64,000 nucleotides of DNA, taken from the NCBI RefSeq assembly GCF_024158745.1, contig NZ_JAMZAW010000019.1, positions 62,001 to 126,000 of the forward strand, written 5' to 3'. The notes beneath the pieces were generated by a model, which worked only from the letters and a program-made list of their open reading frames with translations, searched no databases and was not told the DNA's origin. Positions 1 through 8,247 of the stretch are shown here, one piece after another. Made by a program: the position numbers and the translations under genes. Each line of letters begins with the position of its first letter. Within the stretch, counting starts at the first letter, position 1. Source of the DNA: Paenibacillus tyrphae (lineage in GTDB: Bacteria; Bacillota; Bacilli; Paenibacillales; NBRC-103111).

Positions 1-177
1 GATATGCGTTTCAAGGGCGGAACATGCTTCGGCTGGAGGTACGGTCCGCAGCAACCACGATACAATTCTGCCGTTCCGTTTCAAGCAAGCCAACGGTTCA
101 AATTGTCGATCGTCGTCCGGATGTCCCTTGCCTGCTCCTCGCCGTCCGCAAAATGTTGACCATACGCCGATTTCCAT
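1..177 (-). CDS. possible 5' part of an unidentified gene, running off the window edge
   Basis: An open frame begins at an ATG preceded on the minus strand by AGGAGGAGAGGGGAACG, a strong ribosome-binding stretch, and stays open to the window edge (about 59 codons, start MEIGVWSTFCGRRG). I do not recognise the product. A second minus-strand frame, ending at 81 and including RWKSAYGQHFADGEEQ, looks at least as protein-like, so this may be a frameshifted or spurious gene. It would be divergent from the araC gene downstream. Support is only the Shine-Dalgarno and the open frame. Confidence 0.2.
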   Translation of the reverse strand, partial: MEIGVWSTFCGRRGAGKGHPDDDRQFEPLACLKRNGRIVSWLLRTVPPAEACSALETHI

Positions 178-260
178 CGTTCCCCTCTCCTCCTCATGGT
201 CATGGATTCAACGTAATCATACCGTGGAGTCCGGGGCCGTTCTTTAGACGAAGCAGCGTG

Positions 261-307
261 TTTTTTGCACATGATTTTGTACAATCGGCCGATGAATTTG
301 CATTTTT
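261..307 (+). promoter_or_regulatory. candidate paired TGCA boxes upstream of araC
   Basis: TTTTTTGCAC (GCA at 267) and AATTTGCATTTTT (GCA at 300) lie 33 bp apart. The same spacing of T-tract/TGCA boxes occurs in two promoter regions of the neighbouring sugar locus (15856-15900 and 19953-19997). Relative to transcription the boxes here point the other way and match less well. An autoregulatory site for the AraC protein is an inference. Apart from this and the partial frame at the edge I see nothing else definite in the first 414 bases. Confidence 0.35.
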
Positions 308-414
308 ATTCGCTAAAGGATCTTTTATGAAAAGAAACAGGAATTTAACAGTTAACGTTGAATGTTGATAATACGGAGGAAAGATAACGTTTTCATAGAG
401 GGGGCGGTTTTCGG

Positions 415-1311
415 ATGCGGTTTCCACGCTACGAGGTTCGCGAAGAAATTCAAATCGGCAAGCTGATTTCCTGCTTCTATTTCGAGTTATCCAAAAACTA
501 CAGGTACGCCGGCGAAAAGCACGACTTTTGGGAAATATTTTACGTGGACAAGGGCGAGATCGAAATCGACACCGATTCCGGCCATTTCAACTTGAAGCAG
601 GGCGACCTGCTGTTCCACGAGCCCGACGAATTCCACAGTCCGAAAAGCAACGGAAAAGTATCCCCGAACGTCTTCATCGTCACCTTCGAATGCGAATCCG
701 AGCCCATGTCGTTCTTTCTCAAGCAAAAGCTGTTCCATCTGGACGACAAAATACGTCCGGTGCTCGCCCGGCTGATCGAGGAAGGCTGGAACGCCTTCGG
801 GCCAAGCCCCGCAGGCAGCGGCAGAATCCTGTATCCGCGGGACAACGCCCCGTTTGGAAGCGAGCAGCTGTTCAAGCGGCATCTGGAAACGCTGCTGATT
901 TACCTGATCCGCGCAAGCCACGAAGAGCGGGACATCAAATCGCCTCCCGTCCCCCGCAGCAAGCAAGAAAGCGGCATGGCCGACAAAGTGATCGGCTACA
1001 TGAACGAGCATATCGGCGATAACTTGACGCTGGATATGCTGTGCGACCACTTCGCCATCGGGCGGACCCAAATGAGCATTATGTTCAAAAAACGGGTCGG
1101 CTGCGGCGTCATGGAATATTTGAACCAGCTCAAAATCGACCGCGCCAAAACCTACATCCGCGAAGACGTGTACAATCTGACCGAAATTTCGGAGCTCCTC
1201 GGCTACAGCAGCGTCCATTACTTCTCCCGCCACTTCAAGAAAGCGACCGGCATGACGCCGTCGGAGTATGCGAAGACGCTATCCGCCGGGTACGCCCGGA
1301 TCGTCAAATAA
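415..1311 (+). CDS. AraC/XylS-family transcriptional regulator
   Basis: A 298-aa regulator with an N-terminal cupin-type sensing domain (about residues 20-160; LKQGDLLFHEPDEFH is a typical sugar-sensing cupin stretch) and a C-terminal double helix-turn-helix (about 190-290, with the signature LLGYSSVHYFSRHFKKATGMTPSEY). The ATG follows AGAGGGGGCGG at good spacing. Proteins of this build usually activate nearby carbohydrate genes when they bind a sugar ligand. The convergent locus that follows (two dehydrogenases, four permeases, two binding proteins, one ATPase) is the obvious target, and repeated box pairs in its promoters may be its sites. The inducer cannot be read from the sequence. Confidence 0.9.
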   Translation: MRFPRYEVREEIQIGKLISCFYFELSKNYRYAGEKHDFWEIFYVDKGEIEIDTDSGHFNLKQGDLLFHEPDEFHSPKSNGKVSPNVFIVTFECESEPMSFFLKQKLFHLDDKIRPVLARLIEEGWNAFGPSPAGSGRILYPRDNAPFGSEQLFKRHLETLLIYLIRASHEERDIKSPPVPRSKQESGMADKVIGYMNEHIGDNLTLDMLCDHFAIGRTQMSIMFKKRVGCGVMEYLNQLKIDRAKTYIREDVYNLTEISELLGYSSVHYFSRHFKKATGMTPSEYAKTLSAGYARIVK

Positions 1312-1327
1312 GCGCCCGAACGTAGAC

Positions 1328-1366
1328 GGCCCTCCGTTCCCATCAAGCAAGCGGGGAAGGAGGGCC
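1328..1366. terminator. hairpin between convergent araC and dehydrogenase genes
   Basis: GGCCCTCC-G-TTCCC pairs with GGGGAA-G-GAGGGCC around an 11-base loop. It sits between two convergent stop codons. There is no long T-run on either side, so it may be a weak bidirectional terminator or an mRNA-stabilising hairpin. Confidence 0.5.
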
Positions 1367-1372
1367 GGACCG

Positions 1373-2380
1373 TTACAATAAAATTTCGCGGCGGCTCCGA
1401 TATGATTCGTACGTACTGAGAATGATCTCCAGCGAATGCTTCCCGTCATGGCCGGTCACGACCGGCTCGCGATCGTGCAGCACCGCCAGCGCCATATCGC
1501 GGATCTGTGCGGCATGCCCGTCGGGAATGACGGCAAACGGCTCGAACTGCGGAATGTCCACCTTCTCTCCGATCACGTCAAACGTCGTAATCTCGTCGCC
1601 GGTCAACACAATCGTCCCCTTGTCGCCGTGAAGGACAATCCGGTGGTCGGGCTGATTGTAAGCCGTTGTCGTCGCTTCGATTGATCCGAGCGCGCCGCTC
1701 TTGAACTGCAGCGAGGCGACAGCGGTGTCCTCCACCTCGATATCCCGCAGGACGTTGCGCGCGTAGCCGTGCAGCGAATCAACCGGCCCGGCCAGCCATT
1801 GCAGCAAATCGATCGTGTGGATGCCCTGATTCATCATCGCCCCGCCGCCGTCCATCGCCCACGTACCGCGCCAGCCTGCGCTGTCGTAGTACGCTTGGTC
1901 GCGGTAAAACTTGACGTAGCCGGAGCACAGGCTCAGCCGGCCGAGCTTCCCGTCGTCCAGCAGCTTTTTGACGAACTGCGAAGCGGGCGACATGCGCCGG
2001 GGAAAGATCGTCGCCAGCTTCACGCCGATGACGTCGCACGCTTCGATCATCCGCTCGGCATCCGACAGCCGGATGGCCATCGGCTTCTCGCAGACGACAT
2101 GCTTGCCCGCCTCGGCCGCCTGTATCGTCTGCCCGGCATGCATGCCGCTCGGCGTGCACAAGCAGACGACGTCGACGTCAGGGTTCGTCAGCAGTTGCCC
2201 GTAATCGGTGTAAGCCTTCACCCCGTACTTCGCCCCATACTGCTCCGCCCGGCATGCATCGACGTCGCAGACGGCCGCAAGCTCCGCTTCCGGAGCCCGC
2301 TCGATGCCGGTAAAATGACTCGACGATATGCCGCCGCAGCCGACGACGGCAAACCGTACCTTACGTGATTGATCGCTCAT
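1373..2380 (-). CDS. Gfo/Idh/MocA-family NAD(P)-dependent sugar dehydrogenase
   Basis: A 335-aa oxidoreductase with an N-terminal Rossmann fold (VGCGGISSSH near residue 13), the family Lys motif CEKPMA near residue 98 and the C-terminal alpha/beta substrate domain (GGGAMMNQGIHTIDLL near 180, including the conserved GIH). Family members oxidise or reduce hydroxyl groups of cyclic polyols, sugars or sugar acids with NAD(P)H. It is the last gene of the minus-strand locus and follows a second, divergent member of the same family by 20 bases. A shared catabolic route for the imported sugar is likely, but the substrate cannot be assigned. The start has a GAGGA ribosome site 6 bases upstream. Confidence 0.92.
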   Translation of the reverse strand: MSDQSRKVRFAVVGCGGISSSHFTGIERAPEAELAAVCDVDACRAEQYGAKYGVKAYTDYGQLLTNPDVDVVCLCTPSGMHAGQTIQAAEAGKHVVCEKPMAIRLSDAERMIEACDVIGVKLATIFPRRMSPASQFVKKLLDDGKLGRLSLCSGYVKFYRDQAYYDSAGWRGTWAMDGGGAMMNQGIHTIDLLQWLAGPVDSLHGYARNVLRDIEVEDTAVASLQFKSGALGSIEATTTAYNQPDHRIVLHGDKGTIVLTGDEITTFDVIGEKVDIPQFEPFAVIPDGHAAQIRDMALAVLHDREPVVTGHDGKHSLEIILSTYESYRSRREILL

Positions 2381-2400
2381 TTCGTATCCTCGCTTTTCAA

Positions 2401-3420
2401 TTATTCATATTCATCGTTCACGGTATGAATCAGCGTCGCATGCTCGTCGGCAAGGACGGTAGCCCGGCTCGTCGCGATAATGTCCCGGTGCGTCAGGAGG
2501 CTCGCCTTCCCTTCGATCCGGTTCAGAAAATCGCGCGTAATCGTAACCTTTACAGGCTCCGGCTCCACGCGGACGAAAGGCTCCCCGTGCGTTATCCGGT
2601 AGTACAGTTCGCCGATCGCATCGCAGGAAGGATCGCCGTTTAAGCGCAGCTCCGCGCAGCCTTCCGTTCCGGTCACGAACAGGCGGCAATCGCCCCACGT
2701 CCAGCTTTTCTCCGGCGTATGCCAGTCCGTGTACAATTGCGCCATCGTGCCGCCGTCCAGCAGCACCTGCGCACATGCCGTATCGTAGAACGTCGGGTGC
2801 TCAGGCAGCATATGCTTGGCCATCAAGCTGTTCACTGACGCAATCTCCTGTCCAGTCAGCCAGCGCAGCAAATCGAAGTCGTGCACGAACAGGTCGATGA
2901 TAATGCCGCCGTTCCGTTCCTTGGAGAAATGCCAGGCGTGACGGGTGGCCGGCAGCAGCCGGTGCGGCTTGCGCATCGTGATGCCGACGATGCGGCCGAG
3001 CGTTCCCGCGTCGATCTCACGCTTCAAAGCCGCCACTGCCGGGCGGAACCGCTCGGTCAACAGCAAGCCGATCTGGATGCGCCCGCGTCCGGCAACCGCC
3101 TCCAGCCTGTCAAGGCCGCCTCTTCCCGTGACGGCCGGCTTGTCGAGCATGACATGCTTGCCATGGCGCTCGCACCATTCGATCACGTCGATTTTGTCGC
3201 CGTTGACGGCGGACGACCCGATGATCCGGATCGACTCGTCCTGCAGCGCCGCTGCGCTGTCGAGCAGCGGAATGCCGTGCTTCTGTGCCAGCGACCGGGC
3301 GAGCACGTTGCGCTCCGGCTCGTAAATGCCCGCGCACTCGGCCCCCTCCGCGATCATCTCGTCGACGAACGTCGCGATATGGCCGTGCTGGCAACCGTAT
3401 AACGCAAATCGGATGGACAT
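2401..3420 (-). CDS. second Gfo/Idh/MocA-family oxidoreductase
   Basis: A 339-aa protein starting at MSIRFALYG, chosen because GGAAAGGAGCTGTCCT precedes that ATG; an upstream in-frame start has no ribosome site. The Rossmann loop reads LYGCQHGHIATF, so the usual glycine fingerprint is degenerate. The Lys motif is LDKPAV rather than EKP. The C-terminal domain includes IIIDLFVHDFDLLRWL, the equivalent of the GxHxxDxxxW segment. It may use a somewhat different cofactor or substrate from its neighbour. Two non-identical family members in tandem suggest an oxidation/reduction relay such as a keto-sugar intermediate, which is an inference. Confidence 0.88.
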   Translation of the reverse strand: MSIRFALYGCQHGHIATFVDEMIAEGAECAGIYEPERNVLARSLAQKHGIPLLDSAAALQDESIRIIGSSAVNGDKIDVIEWCERHGKHVMLDKPAVTGRGGLDRLEAVAGRGRIQIGLLLTERFRPAVAALKREIDAGTLGRIVGITMRKPHRLLPATRHAWHFSKERNGGIIIDLFVHDFDLLRWLTGQEIASVNSLMAKHMLPEHPTFYDTACAQVLLDGGTMAQLYTDWHTPEKSWTWGDCRLFVTGTEGCAELRLNGDPSCDAIGELYYRITHGEPFVRVEPEPVKVTITRDFLNRIEGKASLLTHRDIIATSRATVLADEHATLIHTVNDEYE

Positions 3421-3460
3421 AGGACAGCTCCTTTCCTTTTTTAACTGCGTCACCGCTTCC

Positions 3461-4384
3461 TCATTCCACGAGCCCCGTCCGCTCGACGCCTTCCACGAAC
3501 CACCGCTGGGCGATCATGTAGACGAGGAGCGGCGGCATGATGATCAGGAAGCTGGCCGCCATGCGGACCGTTTCATTCAAGTCGAAGCTGCCCTCCGTTT
3601 CCGGGTACATTCCCGTCAGCACCTTGTTCAGATTGAACAGGCTGAGCGACAGCGGCACGTCTTTGCCGCCAAGCAGCATGCCGGTGACGAACGTTTCGTT
3701 CCAATGCCAGACGAACGAGAACAGAAACACGACCAGGATAGCCGGCTTCGCAAGCGGGATCATGACCCGCCAGTACACCCGGAACGGTCCCGCGCCGTCG
3801 ATCAGCGCCGCATCCTCCAGCTCCTTCGGCAGCGTCAGGAAAAACTGGCGGAAAATGATCACGAACAGCGCGCCCCGCACCCCATGCCCGAGCAGCGCAG
3901 GCAGCAGGATGCCCCAGTGCGTGCCGAGCAGGCCCAAATTTTTGAACAGCACGTAAAGCGGGATGATAAGCGTCTGCGGCGGAATGAGGAAGCTGAAAAT
4001 GAGCAGCAGGAACAGCGCGTTTCTGCCCGGAAACTTCAGTCTGGCGAAGGCATAGCCGGTAAGGGAGCAGAAGAACACCTGTCCCACGGCCGAGCCGCCG
4101 GACACGATCAGCGAGTTTTTCAACGCGTCCGGGAACTTGAGCCCCTGCCAGGCCAGCTTCAGATTGTCCCAACTCAGCGACGTCGGCACCCACTTGATCG
4201 TCGGGTCGAGCAGATCGGCCGTCGTCTTGAACATCGTCGACAGCATATACAGGAACGGCGTCAAATACATAAGCGCCACGTCGATCAGGACGAGGTATAG
4301 CAGCGCCAGCACGATGATCCCCTTGCGCTCCCGGTCGCCGAACAGCAAGACGCGCGTCCGGTACACCCACTGTCTCCATACCAT
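3461..4384 (-). CDS. carbohydrate ABC transporter permease (MalG/LacG type)
   Basis: A 307-aa membrane protein with six predicted membrane segments and the cytoplasmic EAA loop that docks the ATPase (EELEDAALIDGAGPFRVYWR near residue 200). A fairly long N-terminal cytoplasmic tail precedes the first segment. The ATG follows GGGGAG with 4 bases between. It lies 9 bases after its partner permease and would form the heterodimeric channel with it. No ATPase lies beside this pair; the only ATPase of the locus is about 10 kb upstream in the same orientation. Confidence 0.93.
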   Translation of the reverse strand: MVWRQWVYRTRVLLFGDRERKGIIVLALLYLVLIDVALMYLTPFLYMLSTMFKTTADLLDPTIKWVPTSLSWDNLKLAWQGLKFPDALKNSLIVSGGSAVGQVFFCSLTGYAFARLKFPGRNALFLLLIFSFLIPPQTLIIPLYVLFKNLGLLGTHWGILLPALLGHGVRGALFVIIFRQFFLTLPKELEDAALIDGAGPFRVYWRVMIPLAKPAILVVFLFSFVWHWNETFVTGMLLGGKDVPLSLSLFNLNKVLTGMYPETEGSFDLNETVRMAASFLIIMPPLLVYMIAQRWFVEGVERTGLVE

Positions 4385-4393
4385 GGCGCTCCC

Positions 4394-5296
4394 CTACCTT
4401 TCTCCCGAGTAATGAACGAATTTGCGCGACAAGCCGAGCACGGCGAGCAGCAGGACGAAGACGGCGGTGAAATAGATCCACCCCTGCGCGCTCGCGTAGC
4501 CGTAGCCGAGATTGGCCGTCGTCATGTTCGTCACGATCATATTCAGCACCGGATTGAGCAGCGGAACGGTAAACATGTCGACGATCGTATAAATGACGTT
4601 GAGCAAAATAAACGGCGTCAGCGCAGGCAGCGTAATTTTCCACAGCATCTCCCAAGGAGTCGCCCCGTCGATGAGCGAAGCCTCGTACACGCTCGCCCCG
4701 ATCGTCTGAAGACCGGCCAAATAAAGCAAAATCTGTACGCCGGAATACCACAAAATGACGACGAACAAGTTCAGCACGGTCAGGATCGGATCGGCCCAGA
4801 ACGTCGGCACGTTGGCCGAGATAAAGCCGGCGATATCGTATTTGTTCAGCATGTCGAGACTGCCCGCCTTCTGGTTGAAAATTTCCGACAGCACCTGGCC
4901 GGTGCTGAAAATAACCGGAAGGAAGAAGACGGCGCGGAACGCCATCCGCCCGCGGAATTTCAAGTTGAGCAGAAGCGCCACGAACAGCGAAAAGAGCACG
5001 ATGATCGGGATGACGAGCAGCGTGTTTTTCATCATGCCGACAAGCGCCGCCACAAACGTGTTATCGGATAAAAACGCGTACGAATAATTTTCCCAGCCCT
5101 TGAACTCAAACTTCATCCCCTCCCCGGTAAACCGCACCTTCTGAAAGCTCATGTAAAGCGAGAAGCCGAGCGGGAACAGGACGAACAGCCCGAGTCCGGC
5201 CAGCCACGGAATGAGAAACAAGTAACCGGATATCGCCTGCTGCGTCTCGATCGAGAGGCGGGATCGCTTGGGACGCGTGAAAGACGAAGGCTGCAT
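4394..5296 (-). CDS. sugar ABC transporter permease (MalF/LacF/UgpA type)
   Basis: A 300-aa membrane protein starting MQPSSFTRPKRS; the frame stays open far upstream but that part is antisense to the preceding gene's reading. The chosen ATG has AAGGAGGGG, and the upstream gene's TAA ends one base before it. The first segment reads ISGYLFLIPWLAGLGLFVLF, typical of this family, and the EAA loop is YEASLIDGATPWEMLW. It pairs with the following MalG-type permease. Near-abutting stop and start indicate translational coupling with the DUF5696 gene. Confidence 0.92.
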   Translation of the reverse strand: MQPSSFTRPKRSRLSIETQQAISGYLFLIPWLAGLGLFVLFPLGFSLYMSFQKVRFTGEGMKFEFKGWENYSYAFLSDNTFVAALVGMMKNTLLVIPIIVLFSLFVALLLNLKFRGRMAFRAVFFLPVIFSTGQVLSEIFNQKAGSLDMLNKYDIAGFISANVPTFWADPILTVLNLFVVILWYSGVQILLYLAGLQTIGASVYEASLIDGATPWEMLWKITLPALTPFILLNVIYTIVDMFTVPLLNPVLNMIVTNMTTANLGYGYASAQGWIYFTAVFVLLLAVLGLSRKFVHYSGER

Positions 5297-5297
5297 C

Positions 5298-7511
5298 TTA
5301 CCCCTCCTTGCCGACGACGGCGAACTCGCGCGGCTTGACCGTGATGGCGCCCGCCGAATAGGCCGTATCATTGTAATTGACGACAATCGCCGTCCCGTTC
5401 TCGTAGCGGGTTTCGAACACGCCGTCGGCCAGCTCGCGGTGCCCCGAGATGAACAGGCCGCGCACCGGGCCGAGCGCTTCGTTCCAGCGTTTGTACTCCG
5501 AGGCGATCTGCTGCTTCCACACGTCGTATTGGCTGCTGTAAATAAAATCTCCCGGCGTATGGCGCAGCAGCGCGGGATCTTCGTAGGTGAGCAAATAGTG
5601 CGGAACGGCGCCGAACTCGATCGAGCACAAAAACTCGGTCGTTCCCGTCTCCCGCAAGTTGCCCCATTCCCCCGAATAATCGACCAGACCATGAACGGCA
5701 ATCGGCAGGAACGGAACCGCTTTGGTGGCGACCAGGTCATAGCTGACGCCGATCGGCATCCGCTGGACGAAATCGAGCTGACCGATGAGGTAGCTATTGC
5801 CTTCCGCCGCCCCGGTGAAGCCGAGACGCTCCTTGGTGACCCGGAGCAGCTTGCGGTAGCTTTCCGCCGCATCGGCGCGCGTCGCAGGGTGGGACGAACG
5901 ATAATCCGAGTACAGGCTGCCGAGCCCTTCGAAGTACATGCCGTCGATGCCGAGTGCCTCATAGCTCCCGACGTGCTCTTCGAACAGCCGCAGAGCGACG
6001 GATGCGGGATTCACATATTCGGTCTCGCCAAGCCTTTCGTCGTACCGTGCCTTGTTGTTGATGTCCCGCATCACGTCGCGGGATGGAACGAAGCTGCCGT
6101 TCATCCGCGAGCGCGTAAAGTCGGCCTGCAAGTAGACGCGGTCGCCCTGCTTCCGCGCTTCGCGTGCAAAAGCCCGTAGCCCTTCGTCGCCTCCGAGCCC
6201 CTTCTCCGCCGGCGGCACGTCGGGCATGACGCTGCGGTCCCCGCCTTTCGCCCAGCCGTTGTACAGCACATGAATCGGTCCGATGCCCGAGGCGTGCAGC
6301 CCTTTTAAAATGTCGATCCCCTGCCCGAACGTCGTGACGGGCACGAAATTCGGCGAGAACAAGCCTTTTTCCTCGGCGCCGCCGTAGAGCGTCACAAACA
6401 GCGGAAGTCCGTTCGCATCGGGCGCGATTTTTTTCATCCCTTGCGTTTCCATCAAGTAGCTGCGGTAATCGGCCGCCATTCCGGCGTAATCGGCTTTGCT
6501 GCCGTTCTGGAAGTAGTAGCGGATGCGTCGGTTTTCCGTCGACCTCATCTTCTCCACCGTCTTATACCCGGCCCCGAGCTTGCTCGTCTGGCGAAAATAC
6601 TCGTTCCGGTACACGAATTGCGGCGCAATCCAGTGGAACGATGTGTACAGCCCGGCGGGCGTCGCATGCACGGTCGACGTTGCTTCCCCCTCCTCGATGA
6701 CGGCCAGGTACGAATGATCGTCCCGCTTCATGCCGAACGCCGGAAAAATCGTATAGGTGCCCGGCTGGCCTGGAATCGCGTCGTCGCTGCCATAAATTTT
6801 CGCGGAGACGCGGGATTGCAGCTGATGCTCCGCCTTCATCGGAACGAGCGCGCCCATCTGCAGCGGCACCAGCATGTAGCCGTCCCGCTGAATCGCCTGC
6901 TTCTGGACCGCGCCGAAGAACGGGAACGGCCAGATCGAGACGACCTGCTTGCCCGCGCTTTCGGCGATTTGGTCGCTCGGCACGCTCACCTCCAGGTACC
7001 CGTTCTTCAACCGGACGACCGTCTTGAAGCGGATGCCGAGCGTCTGCAGGTCGAACATCAGCTCCGCTCCGCCCTCGACCGGGGCGATCGTCGTTCTCGT
7101 TTTGGCGTCGCTCCCGTTCGCGGTGTTGATCAGCACGCCCGTACTTTGCTTTGCGGCATCGACATAGTCGACTATGAACGGGGAATCGGCGTTGCTTTTC
7201 CACAGCCCTTTCAAATCCGGCTCCAGCCTCGTGTCCGGATCGCTTCGCCAGACGAAATCGCCTTGTTTGTCCCGGACCCGGATATGCCCGGCGTCGTTCA
7301 CGAGCAGCTCCAGCCGGCCGTCCTCGGCCATTCGCCGATAGCTGTCCGGGTTATAGTCGATCCGCTGAATCGACGCCGGGTTGATCGGGGGCGGCGAACC
7401 CGCCTGCCGCAGCTCCGGCTTGCCGATGAGCGGCCCTGCGAAGCCGAGCGCATACGCGGCTCCGACCACCGCCGCCAGCAGGAGCAGGCCCGTTACGATA
7501 CGTCTAAACAC
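5298..7511 (-). CDS. DUF5696-type membrane-anchored protein, possible glycosidase-like barrel
   Basis: A 737-aa protein beginning at GTG (FRRIVTGLLLLAAVVGAAYA, a signal or anchor segment) with GGAGGTGG upstream, and overlapping the previous gene by 8 bases. After an N-terminal beta-rich half (about 40-350), the C-terminal half has features of a TIM barrel: YNGWAKGGDRS, VYLQADFTRSRMNG and GIDGMYFEGLGSLYSD, then a small beta domain. This resembles Paenibacillus DUF5696 proteins found beside sugar ABC genes. A retaining glycosidase role is a guess from the barrel-like pattern of Asp/Glu at strand ends. It probably acts outside the membrane. Confidence 0.75.
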   Translation of the reverse strand: MFRRIVTGLLLLAAVVGAAYALGFAGPLIGKPELRQAGSPPPINPASIQRIDYNPDSYRRMAEDGRLELLVNDAGHIRVRDKQGDFVWRSDPDTRLEPDLKGLWKSNADSPFIVDYVDAAKQSTGVLINTANGSDAKTRTTIAPVEGGAELMFDLQTLGIRFKTVVRLKNGYLEVSVPSDQIAESAGKQVVSIWPFPFFGAVQKQAIQRDGYMLVPLQMGALVPMKAEHQLQSRVSAKIYGSDDAIPGQPGTYTIFPAFGMKRDDHSYLAVIEEGEATSTVHATPAGLYTSFHWIAPQFVYRNEYFRQTSKLGAGYKTVEKMRSTENRRIRYYFQNGSKADYAGMAADYRSYLMETQGMKKIAPDANGLPLFVTLYGGAEEKGLFSPNFVPVTTFGQGIDILKGLHASGIGPIHVLYNGWAKGGDRSVMPDVPPAEKGLGGDEGLRAFAREARKQGDRVYLQADFTRSRMNGSFVPSRDVMRDINNKARYDERLGETEYVNPASVALRLFEEHVGSYEALGIDGMYFEGLGSLYSDYRSSHPATRADAAESYRKLLRVTKERLGFTGAAEGNSYLIGQLDFVQRMPIGVSYDLVATKAVPFLPIAVHGLVDYSGEWGNLRETGTTEFLCSIEFGAVPHYLLTYEDPALLRHTPGDFIYSSQYDVWKQQIASEYKRWNEALGPVRGLFISGHRELADGVFETRYENGTAIVVNYNDTAYSAGAITVKPREFAVVGKEG

Positions 7512-8247
7512 GATAGGCCACCTCCTTCACGATCTGCGCGACGAAATCGTAAAGCTGGAACGTCAAGCCCGCAAGAATGAACAGCAGAATCCAGATCGCG
7601 AACATGAACAGCACCGACAGCACGACGTTGACGGCGGTCTCGCCGATATCGTAATTGTGAATTTCTTTGACCATGATGAAAAAGAGCAGCAGCGTCCAGC
7701 TGATCATCACCCCGCTGCCGAAATCGTATACGACCTTCTCGTTCAGCGTCAGTACGTTGGACAGCAGCGCGAGCGGCAGCGAAAGGAGCAGGAACGGCAT
7801 AAGCGCATACGTACTGCCGACGAACACTTCCGTCCATCGGCCCTGCCCTTTCATGATCGATCCGATCCAATAGTTGGCGGCGACCCATGTCAGCCACGGC
7901 AGGACGAATTCCAGCAGCAGCGTCAGCGGACTGACGTTCTCGACGCCCGACGGATTGAACAAATACGACGTCGCCAGCTTGCTGAGCAGCAGTGCCACGA
8001 AGGCGGCGATCAGCAGCAGCACGGCTGCGGGGAAGCTGCCTTCGCTGCGGTAGCGCAGCTCCCCGAACGCGTCGAACGGATGCTTCAGCACCCGCAGCGC
8101 CTGCTTCCATTGAAACCTCACGTCCTTCGCCAGCTGCGCCAGGTACAGCGACGAGCACAGCGCCTTGATGGGCCCGACGGCACGGCTGGAAGTCGTAGCC
8201 CCTGAGACGGGGCGCTTGTCATCAGGCGTCACATGTAACGCGGTCAT
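7504..8247 (-). CDS. Yip1-family membrane protein
   Basis: A 247-aa protein starting MTALHVTPDDKRP, chosen because that ATG overlaps the preceding stop as ATGA and has GGGGGAGG upstream. A soluble N-terminal stretch of about 75 residues containing HPFDAFGELRYRSEGS (typical of bacterial Yip1-domain proteins) precedes five hydrophobic segments. Function of bacterial Yip1 proteins is unknown. Its place between the NHL-repeat gene and the DUF5696 gene, with overlaps on both sides, indicates that the three are made together, perhaps as a membrane assembly linked to sugar handling. Confidence 0.8.
   Translation of the reverse strand: MTALHVTPDDKRPVSGATTSSRAVGPIKALCSSLYLAQLAKDVRFQWKQALRVLKHPFDAFGELRYRSEGSFPAAVLLLIAAFVALLLSKLATSYLFNPSGVENVSPLTLLLEFVLPWLTWVAANYWIGSIMKGQGRWTEVFVGSTYALMPFLLLSLPLALLSNVLTLNEKVVYDFGSGVMISWTLLLFFIMVKEIHNYDIGETAVNVVLSVLFMFAIWILLFILAGLTFQLYDFVAQIVKEVAYRV

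Noticed and set aside
24-368. 114-codon plus-strand frame before araC
   Set aside because: No ribosome site, no domain, and it overlaps the likely regulatory region.
3573-4751. 392-codon minus-strand frame across the permease pair
   Set aside because: Same strand but a different frame from two clear permeases; no membrane pattern.
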